This document shows, piece by piece, positions 1 to 12,590 of a stretch of 64,000 bases of DNA. The notes beneath the pieces are model-generated. The model did not search any database. It worked only from the letters and a program-made list of their open reading frames with translations, and was not told the origin of the DNA. The stretch is taken from positions 949,700 to 1,013,699 of the forward strand of contig CM068385.1 of the NCBI GenBank assembly GCA_034770075.1, read 5' to 3'. The translations under genes were made by a program, and so were the position numbers. The stretch's first letter is position 1. Every line of letters begins with the position of its first letter. Source of the stretch: Aralia elata (lineage: Eukaryota; Streptophyta; Magnoliopsida; Apiales; Araliaceae).

Positions 1-103
1 TTTGACAAGGTCAGTTTTGATCATTAATAAGTACATGAAGAAATGTCCTTTCTTGCACATGCCAAGATTGATCAATTAGAATATTTTCTTGTATTTTATA
101 TAG

Positions 104-3100
104 GTCAAACCAGTTAGGGACACAGTGCTGCAGGCCTTACATCTCTGGAGAAGTATAATAGGTCCAGATACACCTGAACCTTCAGAAACCGGATCATCTA
201 TTAAAGGTTATAAGACTGATACCCTGTTTGTATATCTGTCCAGAAAGTTAGCTGCACAGGTTGAATATATCTAGTTGAATTGTTCATATCATATAGTCAT
301 GGTTCATTACTTGTTTATCTTTTGTTCATTTGGTCATGGTCATTGGTTAAACTTCCGTCTCCGGCTATTTTGTATACACTCTGCAAAGTGCTCACCACTT
401 CAATAAGCTTTGCAGGTCAGGGTTTGGTATTGGGGCACTTTCACAAATGACATGGCCACTTAGCCCACTTCAAATCTCTTTTCTTAATGCATACATCATC
501 TTTGAGATTATAAATAAACAGCGTCTCTTTTGTGAGATTACTTTTGAAAAGAACAAACATCTTTAACAGTATGCAGTTCTCAAATTACATGGTTTATATT
601 GAAGTGCACCTTCTTTGTCATGCATATACATATATAGGTGGGTTTTTGTGGGTTGGGGGGGAGGGTGAGCAAGAAATAGGACCAATCCTGTTATTAGTAT
701 TTTGAAATGTTTATCCGCCGCTCCCTTCTTCATCTGCAGAGTGTTTCTTGAAACATTGTTATAATATTATATGACTAAAGTGTACTTTGTGCAGAAAATT
801 TGTGTGGAAGTGGCTATGGCTATATTAGTAGTGCCAGTGAGTCTGCATGCAAGGATGCTAAACTTACAAAAGTTGGTAATGACTCTGTTAAGAAAAGGAG
901 TCCTCTTTCATTAAGAAAAGCTGGGCAAAAGAATGCTGAATATTCCCAGAGTTCCAAAGAAAATGATTGGCAAATAGAAATCGCAGTCCCAAAAACTCAT
1001 AATGCTTATTTAGCAGATGTTCACAATGAAGAATCTGAAGGTAGTTCTGTCACTAAGACATTTGAAAGGACTAGCACTGATATCACAAGTGCTCAATATA
1101 TTGGGTACGAGTATGTGACAATGGATGACAAACAAGAATGTTCCTCCATCTCTAATCTTGTCACTGATAACTTTGAAACAAAGTTGGTGCCAGTATCTCG
1201 TAATGGTCTTGTGAAGGACGCTTTGGTAAAGACAATGGGAACAAGTCAGCGATTTGCGGATGAAGAAATCAGTAATGAAGAACAAAGTTATTTTGTAAAA
1301 AGGCAGGATCGTGGGAGTCTTGATTCAACAGTCACTATGTCGAGTTCTCAAACCATGAATGCCTGTTGTTCGCAAACTGCAAATGAAATGGTTACCATTC
1401 GAAAGCAGCTTTTGGAGATTGAAAACAAACAGTCAGATTTATTGGATTTGTTGAAGGTAACTGCTTCAGTCTACTTGTTATCTTACACTTAAATCATAAA
1501 GTAGGAAACCTAGTAATACAGTTTCTTTGAATTCTACAGCTTCAGATTTTAATCGTTGAGCATACCTCTAAATATAAACAGATTACAGATTATTTCATGC
1601 CATTGGTTTCAATTTTTTTTACCAAGTCATATTCTTAGCCATAATGGCCTCAGCGTTACAGGTTATATATCTTGTTAACAAATGGACTGACCACTATAGG
1701 AAAGACTTTCACTCATGCATGGATCACATTTTATCAATGGTGACAAACTTGCCGATAGGACATGTAGCACATCTCGCATGCCAGTTAAATTTAAGAATAA
1801 ATTATTGGAGTTGCATTTTTTTTTATGCTTTTTAGTTTGGCCTATTTATTCTTTAGTTGGGCATAAGCCCTATTGCTTCCAAATTATTATGAGACAAACT
1901 AACCAAGATCTCACATAGTGTTTGAGTTTCATGCTTTAGAAGTTTGACATATTTTTTCCTCAACTTAATCATTCCATGAACCCAAGGGGTGAGAGAAAAT
2001 ATATAAACTAATAACCTCGAGGTATTTGGCTCCAATCCCGATACTTGGGGGCCAAAATATCTATAAATAAATTAATCATTTCATGCTTTCCATGCTTATT
2101 GATGACATGCATAATACTTATTTCCTCTAGTACAACACTATACTACCTCTATTTACCTAAAAAGTCTAGCTCCTCTTATAGTAATAAATTGATTTTGCAG
2201 GTATTCACTACCAACACAATGGAAAGCTTGTCCATGATACAGTTGAAGGTATCAGGTCTAGAAGATGTAGTTGATAGAATGGCACAACAACTTGTTCATG
2301 GTGGGATATATTCTGATCTATCTGCTTCCAAACTTTTGAAGAAGAGTTCCACTGTTACTTCTCCTAGACTTTCTATGTGCACTCCTAGGCCATCAGTAGA
2401 TATACGTAACAGGCAACCTCTGTTGCCCAAGAAGAGTAATGAGGTTTGGGAGGAAAAAACATTCAGTAGGAGCAAATTAAACAGTTCTGCTAAACAAGGA
2501 GTTGACATGTGGAAAGATCCCATAATAAAGGAAAGTAGAAATCCTATTGGGAAGGGCATTCAGAAAACCACCGGGCAAGGAGCCCATGGCAGTCAAACTA
2601 GAAAAATTGATGCTGCCTTCACCACTAGTGCAAGATATACTTCAGAAGTCAAGAATAGCCCATGGAAACTTGTGAAAGATCATCTCTCAAAAGGTGACCT
2701 AGACTCTGCATATGTAGAAGCTCTGCATTCTGGTGATGAACTTGTTCTGATTGAACTTCTTGACAAAACTGGTCCTGTACTGGAAAGTTTATCACACAAA
2801 ACTGCCAATGATGTCCTTAGCACTTTGGCGTCGTACTTCCTGGAGCAAAGATTTATGAATTCAATGATTCCTTGGCTGCAGCAGGTAAGTCGCTTGCACT
2901 TGAAAGTTGGTTAAATTTTGAACCTTTAAATTCTAATATTATATTGCTTGTTGTTTTGCTTTTCAAGTCATATATGTGGAGTACTAGCAAATATTCTTTG
3001 TGTTCTTGGAGAGGTGGAGGTTTTTAGTTGAACACAACTAGTTCTTGGAACTAGTTGGTGAACTGCAGTGTTGCATAAATTAAGGCCTTGACTTGATTCT

Positions 3101-6100
3101 ATTCCAGATATGTCTAATGGATGCCTAGGCAATTAGGGATTTAATTTGGAATCATTTTTGGACCAAGTTGTTGAATCTAAATTATCATATTTGTGGAAAT
3201 TCTACATGATTAAGTAATTTGTTGCATTAGTTACTTCTATAAAAGGAATAGAAGCTTTTAAATTATTAATAAATCAGACCATCATCAAGTCTCTGTGAGT
3301 GTGAGAGTTGTGTGTGGATGCATGCTGATGAGTTGTCGTGTGTGGATGCATGCTGATCGCATTTTGTTAGAATGTGTTAGGTAGGGAAAACATGTTTCCA
3401 TGTTTTCCTCTTCATGTTTTCTACCCATAATTTATGGAAGCACTACCCATAAATTAAGGGAGCGCTACATTGAGAAACTAGTATATAAGCCAATGCAACT
3501 CATGTAAATTAAATAAGAGAAGTAATGTAAATGTTAACAGTGTGAAGTATTAACGGAGAAACCTAAAATTAGTTTCTCTCTTCCAAAATCAGTTTCTCTC
3601 TTTCTACATAGTATCAAAGTTACGTTCCTTATTCTTCACACCGGCAGCACTGTTCATGCCGGTACTGCAACATATCACTGTTCACCGGCATCTTAATTTT
3701 TTCTCTTTCGTTGCTACTTTTATTCTTCTCTTCCAACATGGTGTCCATTATTGATGTTTCTTCCAACATGGTATCCATTGTTGATATCTCTTCCAACATG
3801 GTACCATTGTTGATGTTTCTTCCAACATGACATCCATTGTTGATGTTTCTTCCAACATGGTACAATTATTGATGTTTCTTCCAACATGGTACCATTATTG
3901 ATGTTTCTTCCAACATGGTATCCATTGTTGATGTTTCTTCCAACATAGTATCCATTGTTGATGTTTCTTCCAATATGATATCCATTGTTGCGCTTGTTTC
4001 TAGCGCGTATCCATTGTGGATGTTTCTTCCAATATGGTATCCATTGTTGCGCTTGTTTCTAGCGCGTATCCATTGTTGATGTTTCTTCCAACATGGTATC
4101 CATTGTTGCGCTTTATTGACTTTCTTTCAAGCTTGGTTTCGTGGCAGCACATGGGCTGATTTCCAGCACATTGCAGCTACTTTTCTGCATGTGGGGTGTC
4201 CATTTGCACATTTTCCTCCTTTTGCAGCTAGTGGGATTCATTTCCTGCATGTGCTATGCTTTCCAGCACTTTGCAGCTAGTGAGTTCAACTTTTGCAGCT
4301 AGTGGGGTTCATTTTCTGCGTGTGGGGCCTGCTCTTGGGCTGGTATTTGGGACAGATTTGTTGACTTGCTTCCATTTTCAGTTGCAATGTGATGTGATAA
4401 AAATACGTAACTGCAAGTGCACAGTGTCAAATTGAAGAACTGGCAAGTACAGGTCGAACCCACAGAGACTAGATTAATTTTAGTATATCCTTAATATCTA
4501 TTTTAGGCGAATTAGAAATAAAGATTGAGAATCAATTAACTATAATTAAACTAACTAATAATAAGGAAGCAATCTAGGAATTCGAATCCATTAAATAATA
4601 AACATAACAAGCAATTCAATCTCTTCTATTTTTATAACTTAATTATGATTTTGATCTCCCTTCCCTTTAATTTAGTAATTTTATAATTAACGTGGGCAAA
4701 CATAGACTATGAAAATTTAAGGATTAACTATAACCCATCAAAACTTCTTTGAGCAAGCATGGATTATGAAAAACTCATATCTTAACAATAATCTATCAAA
4801 ACCTCTTAATTAATTTAAAATCACATAAAAACTATAAAACGAAGGTATTTCAATAACGAAACATGAAGGCGAAATCAATTAAACATAAAAACATAAATAA
4901 TAGAAGAGATAGAAAATATTATCATGAATAATTATTTAATTTCATCTTCATCCTAGATTAAAGAAATTAACTAGACATGAAAATAAATAAGCTAACTAAA
5001 ATAAAGAAGAAGTAGAAAATAAAATAAAAAAAACTCCCTTTAATAAACGATCCTCCAACAAGCGTACAATGAAGAAATAATTTAATCCTACTTTTACTTC
5101 TAACCTAAACTAATTCCCCCTTCTCTCTAAAACAAGAGACCTATTTATAGGGAAAATAAATTTGTGCCCTAATTTACATTCATTGAACTTGGTCTCTTTT
5201 ATTCCCTTTCTTTCTCTTAGTCCCTTTCCATGTAGGTTTCAACTTCCTAGTGGCAATCAACTTCTCAAAGATATCTTCTAGATTGACTTTCCTTTCTCTT
5301 GCTGGATTTGACTTGCACACCAAGATTGTTCCACCTCCTTCCTTTTCCTTGTAGAATTCTTCTTGGATATTTCCTTACATGAATAAGAGCATTAAATATT
5401 GCTTGATCACCAAGATTTTGACTTTATTGCAACAAAATATTAAATCCTACAAAATAAAATAAAACATATTAATTTAATAAACTAATATAATTAAAAGGAC
5501 AAAATTAGGGATAATAAAATGTATGAATTATGTGTTTATCACAATGTCCCACGTTGTGCTTTATTGACTTTGTTTCATCCTTTATGTTTCAAGTTGGGTA
5601 TGCGAGACATCCATACACCAACTTGAGGGGAGTGTTAGAATGTGTTAGGTAGGTTCCATGTTTTCCTCTCCATGTTTTCTACACATAATTTATGGAAGCA
5701 CTACCCATAAATTAAGGGAGCGCTACATTGAGAAACTAGTATATAAGCCAATGTAACTCATGTAAATTAAATAAAAGAAGTAATGTAAATGTTAACAGTG
5801 TGAAGTATTAACGGAGAAACCTAAAATTAGTTTCTCTCTTTCTACACATTTGTATATTGGTTGTGGATTCTATAATAGGTACCCTCACAATTTGTGCTTG
5901 TTTGATACTTTCCTCTTTAATTTGTCAAGTGCTGATTCTATACAAGGTTGTCCCCGCTTTTAGAGTGATATTTTTGGTATGATCATTAGTCTGCTATTGG
6001 AAAAAAAACTTGCTCCATAAGAATTACGAGCAGCAGCAAACTATCTTATTCATTCTTTACAGGTTTTACCTTGATAATGCAGAAGAGCAATAGTCTGATT

Positions 6101-6937
6101 ATTTATGTTATGCTTCAGGTCGTGGATCTGTGTACTATCCATGGACCAAATTGCCTTGTGCTCTCAGCAAAAGCAAGGAGAGAATTTTTATATGCAATCC
6201 AGGAAGCTGTGAACATAGAGTTTTCTAATTCTGCAGAGAGAAGGTCCGTCACTCAGCTCGTGATGAAATTGCACCAAATCTGGGGTAAGGCATAATCTGC
6301 ACAATTTGAAATTTTATTGCCAAGCATATGCTCCCTCCATTCCAAAATTAGAGATACATTTTCTTTTTAATCTGTTTCAAAATTAGAGATATATTTCTAT
6401 GTTTAGATCACATGAAGTTCCTAATATGCTCTTATGCCACCACTACTACATTTTTAGCAAATGTTACAGATATGTTCGGAAAAGTAAAGTTTTTCTTAAA
6501 AGTCTTCGTTTAGAAATATATCTCTAATTCTAGAACGGAAGGAGTACATATCTAAAAGCATATATTGCATGAATCCAATGCCTATATTCAATGTCCTGTT
6601 TTATTTAATTATCTGGCCAGAACATAAAAGGAATCTGTCAATTTTAGCATCCTTTCCTTGAAGGGTAATGATAAGAAACCTCACATCTACTAGAATGAAA
6701 ATTTACCGGAAGAGATATCAAAACTAAATTCTCTTACCATTAAAAGAACAGACAAAAAATCCAAAAATAGACCCACCCACCAAATCCTAAGTTCTAACTT
6801 TTTTTTTTGTTTTTTGAACTCAATGATTGCGTAGTAATAAATGAATATCCATAATATGTTCCTGGAGTATGAATTTTCTTTCCATGGAATATCACAAGTA
6901 CTTGATTTCATCTCTCTGTCTAGGAAAATGCTCCTGA
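104..6937 (+). CDS. TORTIFOLIA1/SPIRAL2-like microtubule-associated protein, 3' part
   Basis: The gene is partial: its N-terminal ARM/HEAT-repeat exons lie left of the window. The exons I can join are 104-206, 795-1456, 2201-2884, 6119-6284 and 6924-6937. All have GT-AG borders and compatible phases, giving 542 residues and a TGA stop. The first exon carries the KPVRDTVLQALHLW and GPDTPEPSETGSS motifs typical of the family. A serine-rich linker follows, then a short coiled-coil stretch (RKQLLEIENKQSDLLDLL) and the conserved C-terminal domain ending HQIWGKCS. Family members bind cortical microtubules and control growth direction. Reading through the donor at 6285 would stop at 6295 with GKA; splicing to the 14-nt last coding exon restores GKCS, which I prefer. 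Intron 1 (207-794) and intron 2 (1457-2200) show no recognisable insertion. The 3.2-kb intron 2885-6118 houses an LTR element. The kinase gene downstream converges on it. Confidence 0.88.
3731..4104 (+). repeat. Tandem array of a ~30-bp unit inside LTR element
   Basis: About a dozen imperfect copies of a unit close to GATGTTTCTTCCAACATGG plus TATCCATTGTT lie just inside the left LTR of the surrounding element. Later copies are interspersed with GCGCTTGTTTCTAGCGCG segments. Open frames here are only products of the repeat. Confidence 0.85.
4390..5541. mobile_element. Nested solo LTR (TGATGTGATAAA...TTTATCA)
   Basis: A 1152-bp AT-rich block begins TGATGTGATAAAAATACG and ends TGTTTATCA. The 5-bp repeat CAATG flanks it at 4385-4389 and 5542-5546. 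It carries the GTCGAACCCACAGAGACT segment, which I recall from LTRs of large plant Ty3/gypsy elements. There is no interior or partner LTR, so it is most simply a solo LTR inserted into the older element around it. Confidence 0.7.
6331..6544. mobile_element. Stowaway-like MITE
   Basis: Terminal inverted repeats read CTCCCTCCATTCCAAAATTAGAGATA on the left and the reverse complement of ATCTCTAATTCTAGAACGGAAGGAG on the right. TA follows on the right and TG, a possible decayed TA, precedes on the left. The element lies in the last intron of the TORTIFOLIA-like gene and has no coding capacity. Confidence 0.75.
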
Positions 6938-8152
6938 GATGATAGCGCTACCAGACACCTGACAAGGGTGTGATGATGATTGAGGAGTTTCTTATTTTGA
7001 AGCACTCGCTCATGTGTATGAAGTTCAAATTCAATCCTTTAGCTTTATACATGACTTCCAATATAAAACAGCAGATAAGTTTGGAACTGAGATGAAGCAT
7101 CATTATCCCTTTCTCTAAAGGTTCCTAGTGATTCCATGTAATGACATAATTCTGTCAGTGTGTAGCTTCAAGTGGTTTATGAGACTGTAATACCATTAAC
7201 AATATCCGAAGCCTCAAGGCGTATTCCAGTTCTTATCCATTCGTAACTCGATGAGAAGAACTGAAGAAGATTTTTTAGGTTAGATGCTAAATAAGAAGGT
7301 ATAATAATAGAATGATGACAGATGCTTGGTTACTGGAAATATAATATCAGCAATTATGATTTGGTGAGAGGAATACAAGAAAGGTTTCATCTTTCTGGAT
7401 CTTCCAGAGGAGTTAAGAAATTGCTCGGTGATTTGAAAATAATCGGTCTACAAGTACGCGTGGATAATAGTTCAAATCCATGACTGGGTATCACAAGTCC
7501 CATGGCTAGGGCAGTTTCAAATTGGAGAAAATGAGCTTTTAGTAACAGAATCTCCCTACTAGATAGTTTCATTAATAGGCCATGGATGCACTTACTAAGA
7601 TGCTTCCCTGTACTAAAAGTGCAGAATTCTCCAAGTAGTTCTTGGCTTTGTCTCATTGTCTATCCCGTAATCACCACCTCTACTTCAATTGAAGCGAGCA
7701 CAATCTGTTCTATTGATCCAAAAGTTTTTCAAGTACCATTGATACCAAAAATGCATCTCCAGTGATTAGGTAGGGACACGATTCGAATATGTAGTCTTTA
7801 GATCATGAGCCTGATGAGTTGACCATTCCTCCACCCCGCTTCATCCCCCTTTTCCTACCATCCTCTCTTCTTTGACAGCTCTTTCAACAGCATGACGTGT
7901 CTTGCAACAGCCAAGATTCCGCCTTTACAGCTGATGTAGTGAAGCTTCCGGCCACTGCTTCCACAGCAAGACACAGGTCCTAAGGTAGTTTTATGGCTAG
8001 GGCAGTTTCCAATTGGGCACAAAAGATGACTAAACTCAGAAAAAATAATAGGAATTTGTATAACTGTGAAAAAGATGTCATATAAAAAAAGAAATTCCAG
8101 ATTGGAAATAGACTAATTGTTAGATTTTGGTACAATTTTCAGCTTCTGAAGT
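6938..8152. other. Convergent 3' region with possible organellar insert
   Basis: This is the spacer between the 3' ends of the TORTIFOLIA-like gene and the kinase gene. No protein gene is visible. It contains a tRNA-fMet relic. A near-identical ~22-bp stretch around ATGGCTAGGGCAGTTTC occurs twice, near 7500 and 7992. Part of it may be nuclear mitochondrial DNA. Confidence 0.5.
7768..7840 (-). pseudogene. Degenerate mitochondrial-type tRNA-fMet(CAU)
   Basis: Read on the minus strand, this stretch starts AGCGGGGTGGAGGAATGG. An anticodon arm CAGGCTCATGATCT with CAT in the loop follows, then a T-arm-like TTCGAATCGTGTCCCTACC. This matches my memory of plant mitochondrial initiator tRNA, but the T stem and variable loop carry mismatches. 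I read it as a decayed copy in nuclear DNA, not a working gene. Confidence 0.6.
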
Positions 8153-11100
8153 TCAAATTCTTAGAGAATCAGATCTCTCATCATACAGAGTATCTGGATA
8201 AGGGGTATAGAGATCAAACTCCTTTGGAGGCTCACTATTGCTCCTTCCATTTGCTGGTTTGCTCCTGGGCATTTCTGCATCTCTGTCACTCTCATTTTTA
8301 GGTGGGTATCTCTTCTTCTCTGTTGGAATGTCGGGCACACTCTTTTGGACTTCATAAAGGGTTATACTGCCTCCTCCACTCTTAAGCAACATCTCTTCTT
8401 GGATTCCTTCTCGTGTCTGAAGAGATTCAAGTATATCAACAACCTGGCTCATTACAGGTCTCGCTTTTGGGTTTTGGCTGAGGCATTGATATGCCAAATT
8501 GGCAACCTTTACAGCAATTCTATTGGAGTATTGTCCTTCCAATCTAGGATCTAATATCCTCAAAAGCTTCTTATTGTGGTTTAGTATAGGCCGGGCCCAT
8601 TCAACCAGGTTATGCTCTCGGCTAGGCCGGCTCTTATCCATGGCTCGCCTTCCAATCAGCATCTCAAGTAGCACCACCCCAAAACCATAAATATCACTTC
8701 TAGCTGTCAAATGACCTGCCCAATTCATGAAAATAGTTTAAATCATACGGGTTAATGGCTCTGATTTTAAATGCATATGAACAACTCAAAGAAGCTGACA
8801 AAGGCATATAAACCCCCTACACCCCCACCCAACTAAAAAAAGAAGCATGAGATAGTTGAGTTTTAAGAAAAGTAGGGAGGAAAGGTAATATTACCAAGAA
8901 CGGACTACCAAGAAAGGACAAAGTTTCAAGTCGACAAGAAATCTCTCTCAAACTTGGACCAGCAACAGACTCAAGTTTTAAGAGAAACGTAATTTTCTCA
9001 GGATTGTCTAAAAAGCATAGCATTTAAATATTTAAAGATAACATGATACAAGATTGTGGCAAAAGCTACATATATTAACGATTGTTCACCTCACATCTGT
9101 GAAAATCTATTGGCAAAACTAAAAATTAAAAAATGCAAATGAGAACACCAAAAAGATAAACCCCAATTTTTTTTAACTTAAAAGCAGAATTTAATTTCTT
9201 ATTTGCTCACCAAATGAAATGATTAAATTAAATATTACAACAGTCAACATAATACGTGATAGTTATGGCAAATTACTTACTGAAGACTCACCGGTCATTA
9301 CATACTCAGGAGCTGCATAACCATAAGTGCCCATAACTCGTGTTGATACATGGGTTTGATCTCCCATAGGTCCATCTTTTGCAAGTCCAAAGTCAGAAAG
9401 CTTAGCATTAAAATCCTGCAGAGTTTATAAAAGTTGAGCACTAAAAGGATTCACAGAAGTTAATTTTCATTTCCAAAAGAATTAGCAACAATATTAATTT
9501 CTCTCTTTTTGGGACTCTTTGCAGTATGGAAGATATAACTAGTCTTAGCACTAGAAGTCAAAGAACCACAGAGAGACATTTACACCAATTTAATGACTGG
9601 TTGGCAGCTTAACAATTCTGAAAAAGCACCAAAACACAATTTACTACAGTAGCCCGAAATATGACCAAGTTACTAAACTAACCGCATCCAGCAAGATGTT
9701 TGATGTTTTAAAATCTCGATAGATGATAGATCTTTCTGCACCATGAAGAAAAGCAAGCCCTTTTGCAGCATCCAAAGCAATCTTGATTCTTCGTGACCAA
9801 GTCAGAGTAGTACACACTCCTGCTAGCACGAAACACAGATAATGAATAGCATGGAACCATATGTCAGTACCAGAAATAATTTAGTAAACTACCTTAGTTA
9901 CTCAACAAAGTAAATGTCAACTTCTAGCAAAACAATTTTTCATGCTCACTTATTTTTCATTCTACTTTAATATTAGTAGGGTTTTCACTGATGCAATCTT
10001 TTGTTAAGTGTCATTATTGACATCTTTATTTCTCTGAGATTGTAAAAAAGTTGGAAAATTGTTGTTCTTCACAAAAGTAAAAACCGTGTTTTTTCTATCT
10101 AGAATATTTTACTTGAGATTTCATATTTTCTAAGGCAGTTTCTTATAGATGTCAACTTTTTAAAACAAGCAGAGCATAAGCCCGCAGTTGAATGATAATG
10201 TAGACCAAAAACCTATTTATCTATCAGATATCTCAAAGCTTGTACATGTGGGTTTCGGATGGGAGGAGAAGGGGGAAAGGGGAGAGGAAATTCGGTCAAC
10301 TCTCATGATCAAGACACTATTTTTCAACCTCCGCCAATGTCAAATGTATTAACCAAGTTTGATGATTTTAAATGCAACATTAGCAGGGATTAATTGTTAC
10401 TAAATCTAACATCAATAAATGAATAATAAGAAGTGGATTTTTGGAGATGCTTCTCTAAATATCATTTTTTTGATAGAAGCTCAGAACAGAATTTGCCACT
10501 CACTTCGGAAAAGGTGTTTTTCCAGGCTTCCGGATGCCATATATTCATAGACCAAAAGCCTGTGATCATCATCACAGCAGTACCCAATCAGCTTCACAAG
10601 ATTAGGGTGTTGGAGCTGTCCTAAATAGTTGACTTCAGCCTGAAAATGTGGAACAGAACGGTAAATGAAGCAAATTACATCCGTTTAAGTTTGTACATCT
10701 AAATAAACTAGTCAATTGCTGTTTATATTAAGGGGAAATACAGTGAATGTCCATCAACTAATGCTTAGAAAAACACAATAAATTACAACAATCAAGATAA
10801 TTAAGTATAACCAAGTGTGCTTTCACAACACGAGCAATTCTTATTTATTGGGACATATGTAAGAAGGACTGCTCAACCCTTAATGGCGTCAAATTGACAC
10901 CTGCTCTCAAGGTAGAGGATCTAAATACCCTCTTTGCTTAACAGCTCACTGCTGCAATTTTCAATAATTCTTCAGCAGTAACACATCTTGTCCAGCCTAT
11001 TTACTGAAAATACTGTCTCAATAACTTCAATCATGTTATCACGCATTAACTATCTACTCTCTAATATGCCATTATGACATTTACAAAGTTTCTTATTTTC

Positions 11101-12590
11101 TATTGAATAAACAAATTTGTTTCCATCACTCCATTGGAATAGTGAAGTAAAATACCAAGCTTCAAACCTATAATGTCTTATCTAGGAAACTTAGTAAAAC
11201 AATAGATAAGTCAAAGAAATACCAGCCATTCTCTATCGCCTTGGATTCCTTCTGGATCAAGCTCCTTAATGGCAACTTGGGTTTTCTTGTAACCAGGCCT
11301 CACATTCTCATCTATAACTCCTTTATAGACAATTCCAAATCCACCCTCACCAAGAACTTGATCCGGGCGGAAGTGTTTGGTGGCCAACTGCATCTCTTCA
11401 TATGTAAAGATATCAAGATTACAATTCCCAGGACTTTGGCGGAGGTCCTTGACATTTTTAGGTATCACTAATATACTGCTTGCATTTTTAGTCCCATATG
11501 ATTCAGGGGACTCTGGGAAAGTAGAATTTTCTTTGGTGAGTGATACGACAACACCATGGCCAGCTCCAACTGAAAAGTTTAATAACAATTTGGTCAGTAC
11601 AACTTACATTTAGCTCGTAGCTACTTTATTTTGCCACCCTCTCTCCCAACATTCAACATTAACCCTCTTTTTTTTTTCTTTTTCTTTTTTTACAGTCCTG
11701 CCAAGCGCTCTTGTTAAGCATTTTTTTTCTTCACAAAGGGAAGACTCACTCATGGAATTAAGTGTGCTGCATTAACTTTACTTGAACAAAATCTCAACAC
11801 TTTCTAAAATTAACCACATTAAATGCACTTTAACACATACTCCACATTTGATAGACAGCTGATACTTTAACAAGCTCACATAACAACTTGTCAATTATGT
11901 AAAAATACACAAACACCCACACACATATATGTATGAATGTATGCAAGTGCTGTCCTGGTGAGTGTGAGCTACATGTATGTTAAACTTCACCAAACAAGCA
12001 TATGGTGGTTTCAAATTATTATAATATTTCTCAAATTTCACCAAATTGGGCTCAAATTAATAAATTTGCTCCATCACATGAACATTTTGACCAATACCCG
12101 ATAATAAAGATGTCACCTAACTGAGCCACAATAGACATATTTTTATGAAACTAAGAAAGTAACATCATAAATAATACCATCAAAGTTATTATTAACTGAT
12201 TTAAGGCTGAATTGCAATAGACACTACACTTCAACATGGGTTCAGATTGAGCTCCTACCACCCACAGCTCAAGTGAAATATAATAACAACCTTTTCCTAC
12301 CCTCAATTCAAATATACATATACCTATACAAAATCATTCTCACATATAACTGCAAATTAATTTCAGTCGAAGTAGCAGAACCCAAGAGAAAAGAAATTAA
12401 GGGGGGGGGGGGAAGGGAAAAATGAAAAACTAACATAGAAGAAATCAAGATTTACAACAACCCAAAAAAAAAAAAATCAAAATTGAAATATACCTGAATC
12501 ATTCTTTACAGATTGCCGGCCGGGGTGCTGCTGCTGCAATTGTTGTCGTTGCTGACATTGCTCATCTTCACAGCTGTAACACATACCCAT
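8153..12590 (-). CDS. PBL17: Receptor-like cytoplasmic kinase RLCK-VII, PBL17-like
   Basis: This is a complete six-exon gene: 12590-12494, 11569-11223, 10639-10504, 9819-9683, 9415-9292 and 8715-8153. All junctions are GT-AG with matching phases, giving 467 residues. The N terminus MGMCYSC fits N-myristoylation of Gly2 and palmitoylation of Cys4 and Cys7, so the protein is probably anchored at the plasma membrane. Kinase motifs are a glycine loop GEGGFG (106-111), Lys134 in VAIKEL, catalytic YRDFKTSN with Asp229, DFG at 247-249 and APE at 274-276. It is therefore an RD-type, apparently active kinase. Family members relay immune or developmental receptor signals. The closest Arabidopsis relative I recognise is PBL17 (At2g07180). 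The start is chosen for the MGxC motif. A (AAT)n run and the likely 5' leader lie just upstream, around 12600-12950. Confidence 0.93.

Larger units (their letters stand above)
3365..5846 (+). mobile_element. Non-autonomous LTR retrotransposon in intron
   Basis: A left LTR (3365-3608) and a right LTR (5633-5846) both begin TGTTAGAATG and end TTTCTACA. The 5-bp target duplication CATTT flanks them at 3360-3364 and 5847-5851. A tRNA-Met-type primer site (TAGTATCAAAG, one base off the usual TGGTATCA) directly follows the left LTR. A purine tract (CTTGAGGGGAG) directly precedes the right LTR. The interior has no gag or pol; it holds a tandem array and a nested solo LTR. The two LTRs differ by several substitutions and indels, so the insertion is not recent. 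It belongs to the same LTR family as the element at 57818-59051. Confidence 0.9.

Noticed and set aside
3629..3865. Minus-strand repetitive frame (HVGRNINNG repeats)
   Set aside because: It is only a translation of the 30-bp tandem array inside a retroelement.
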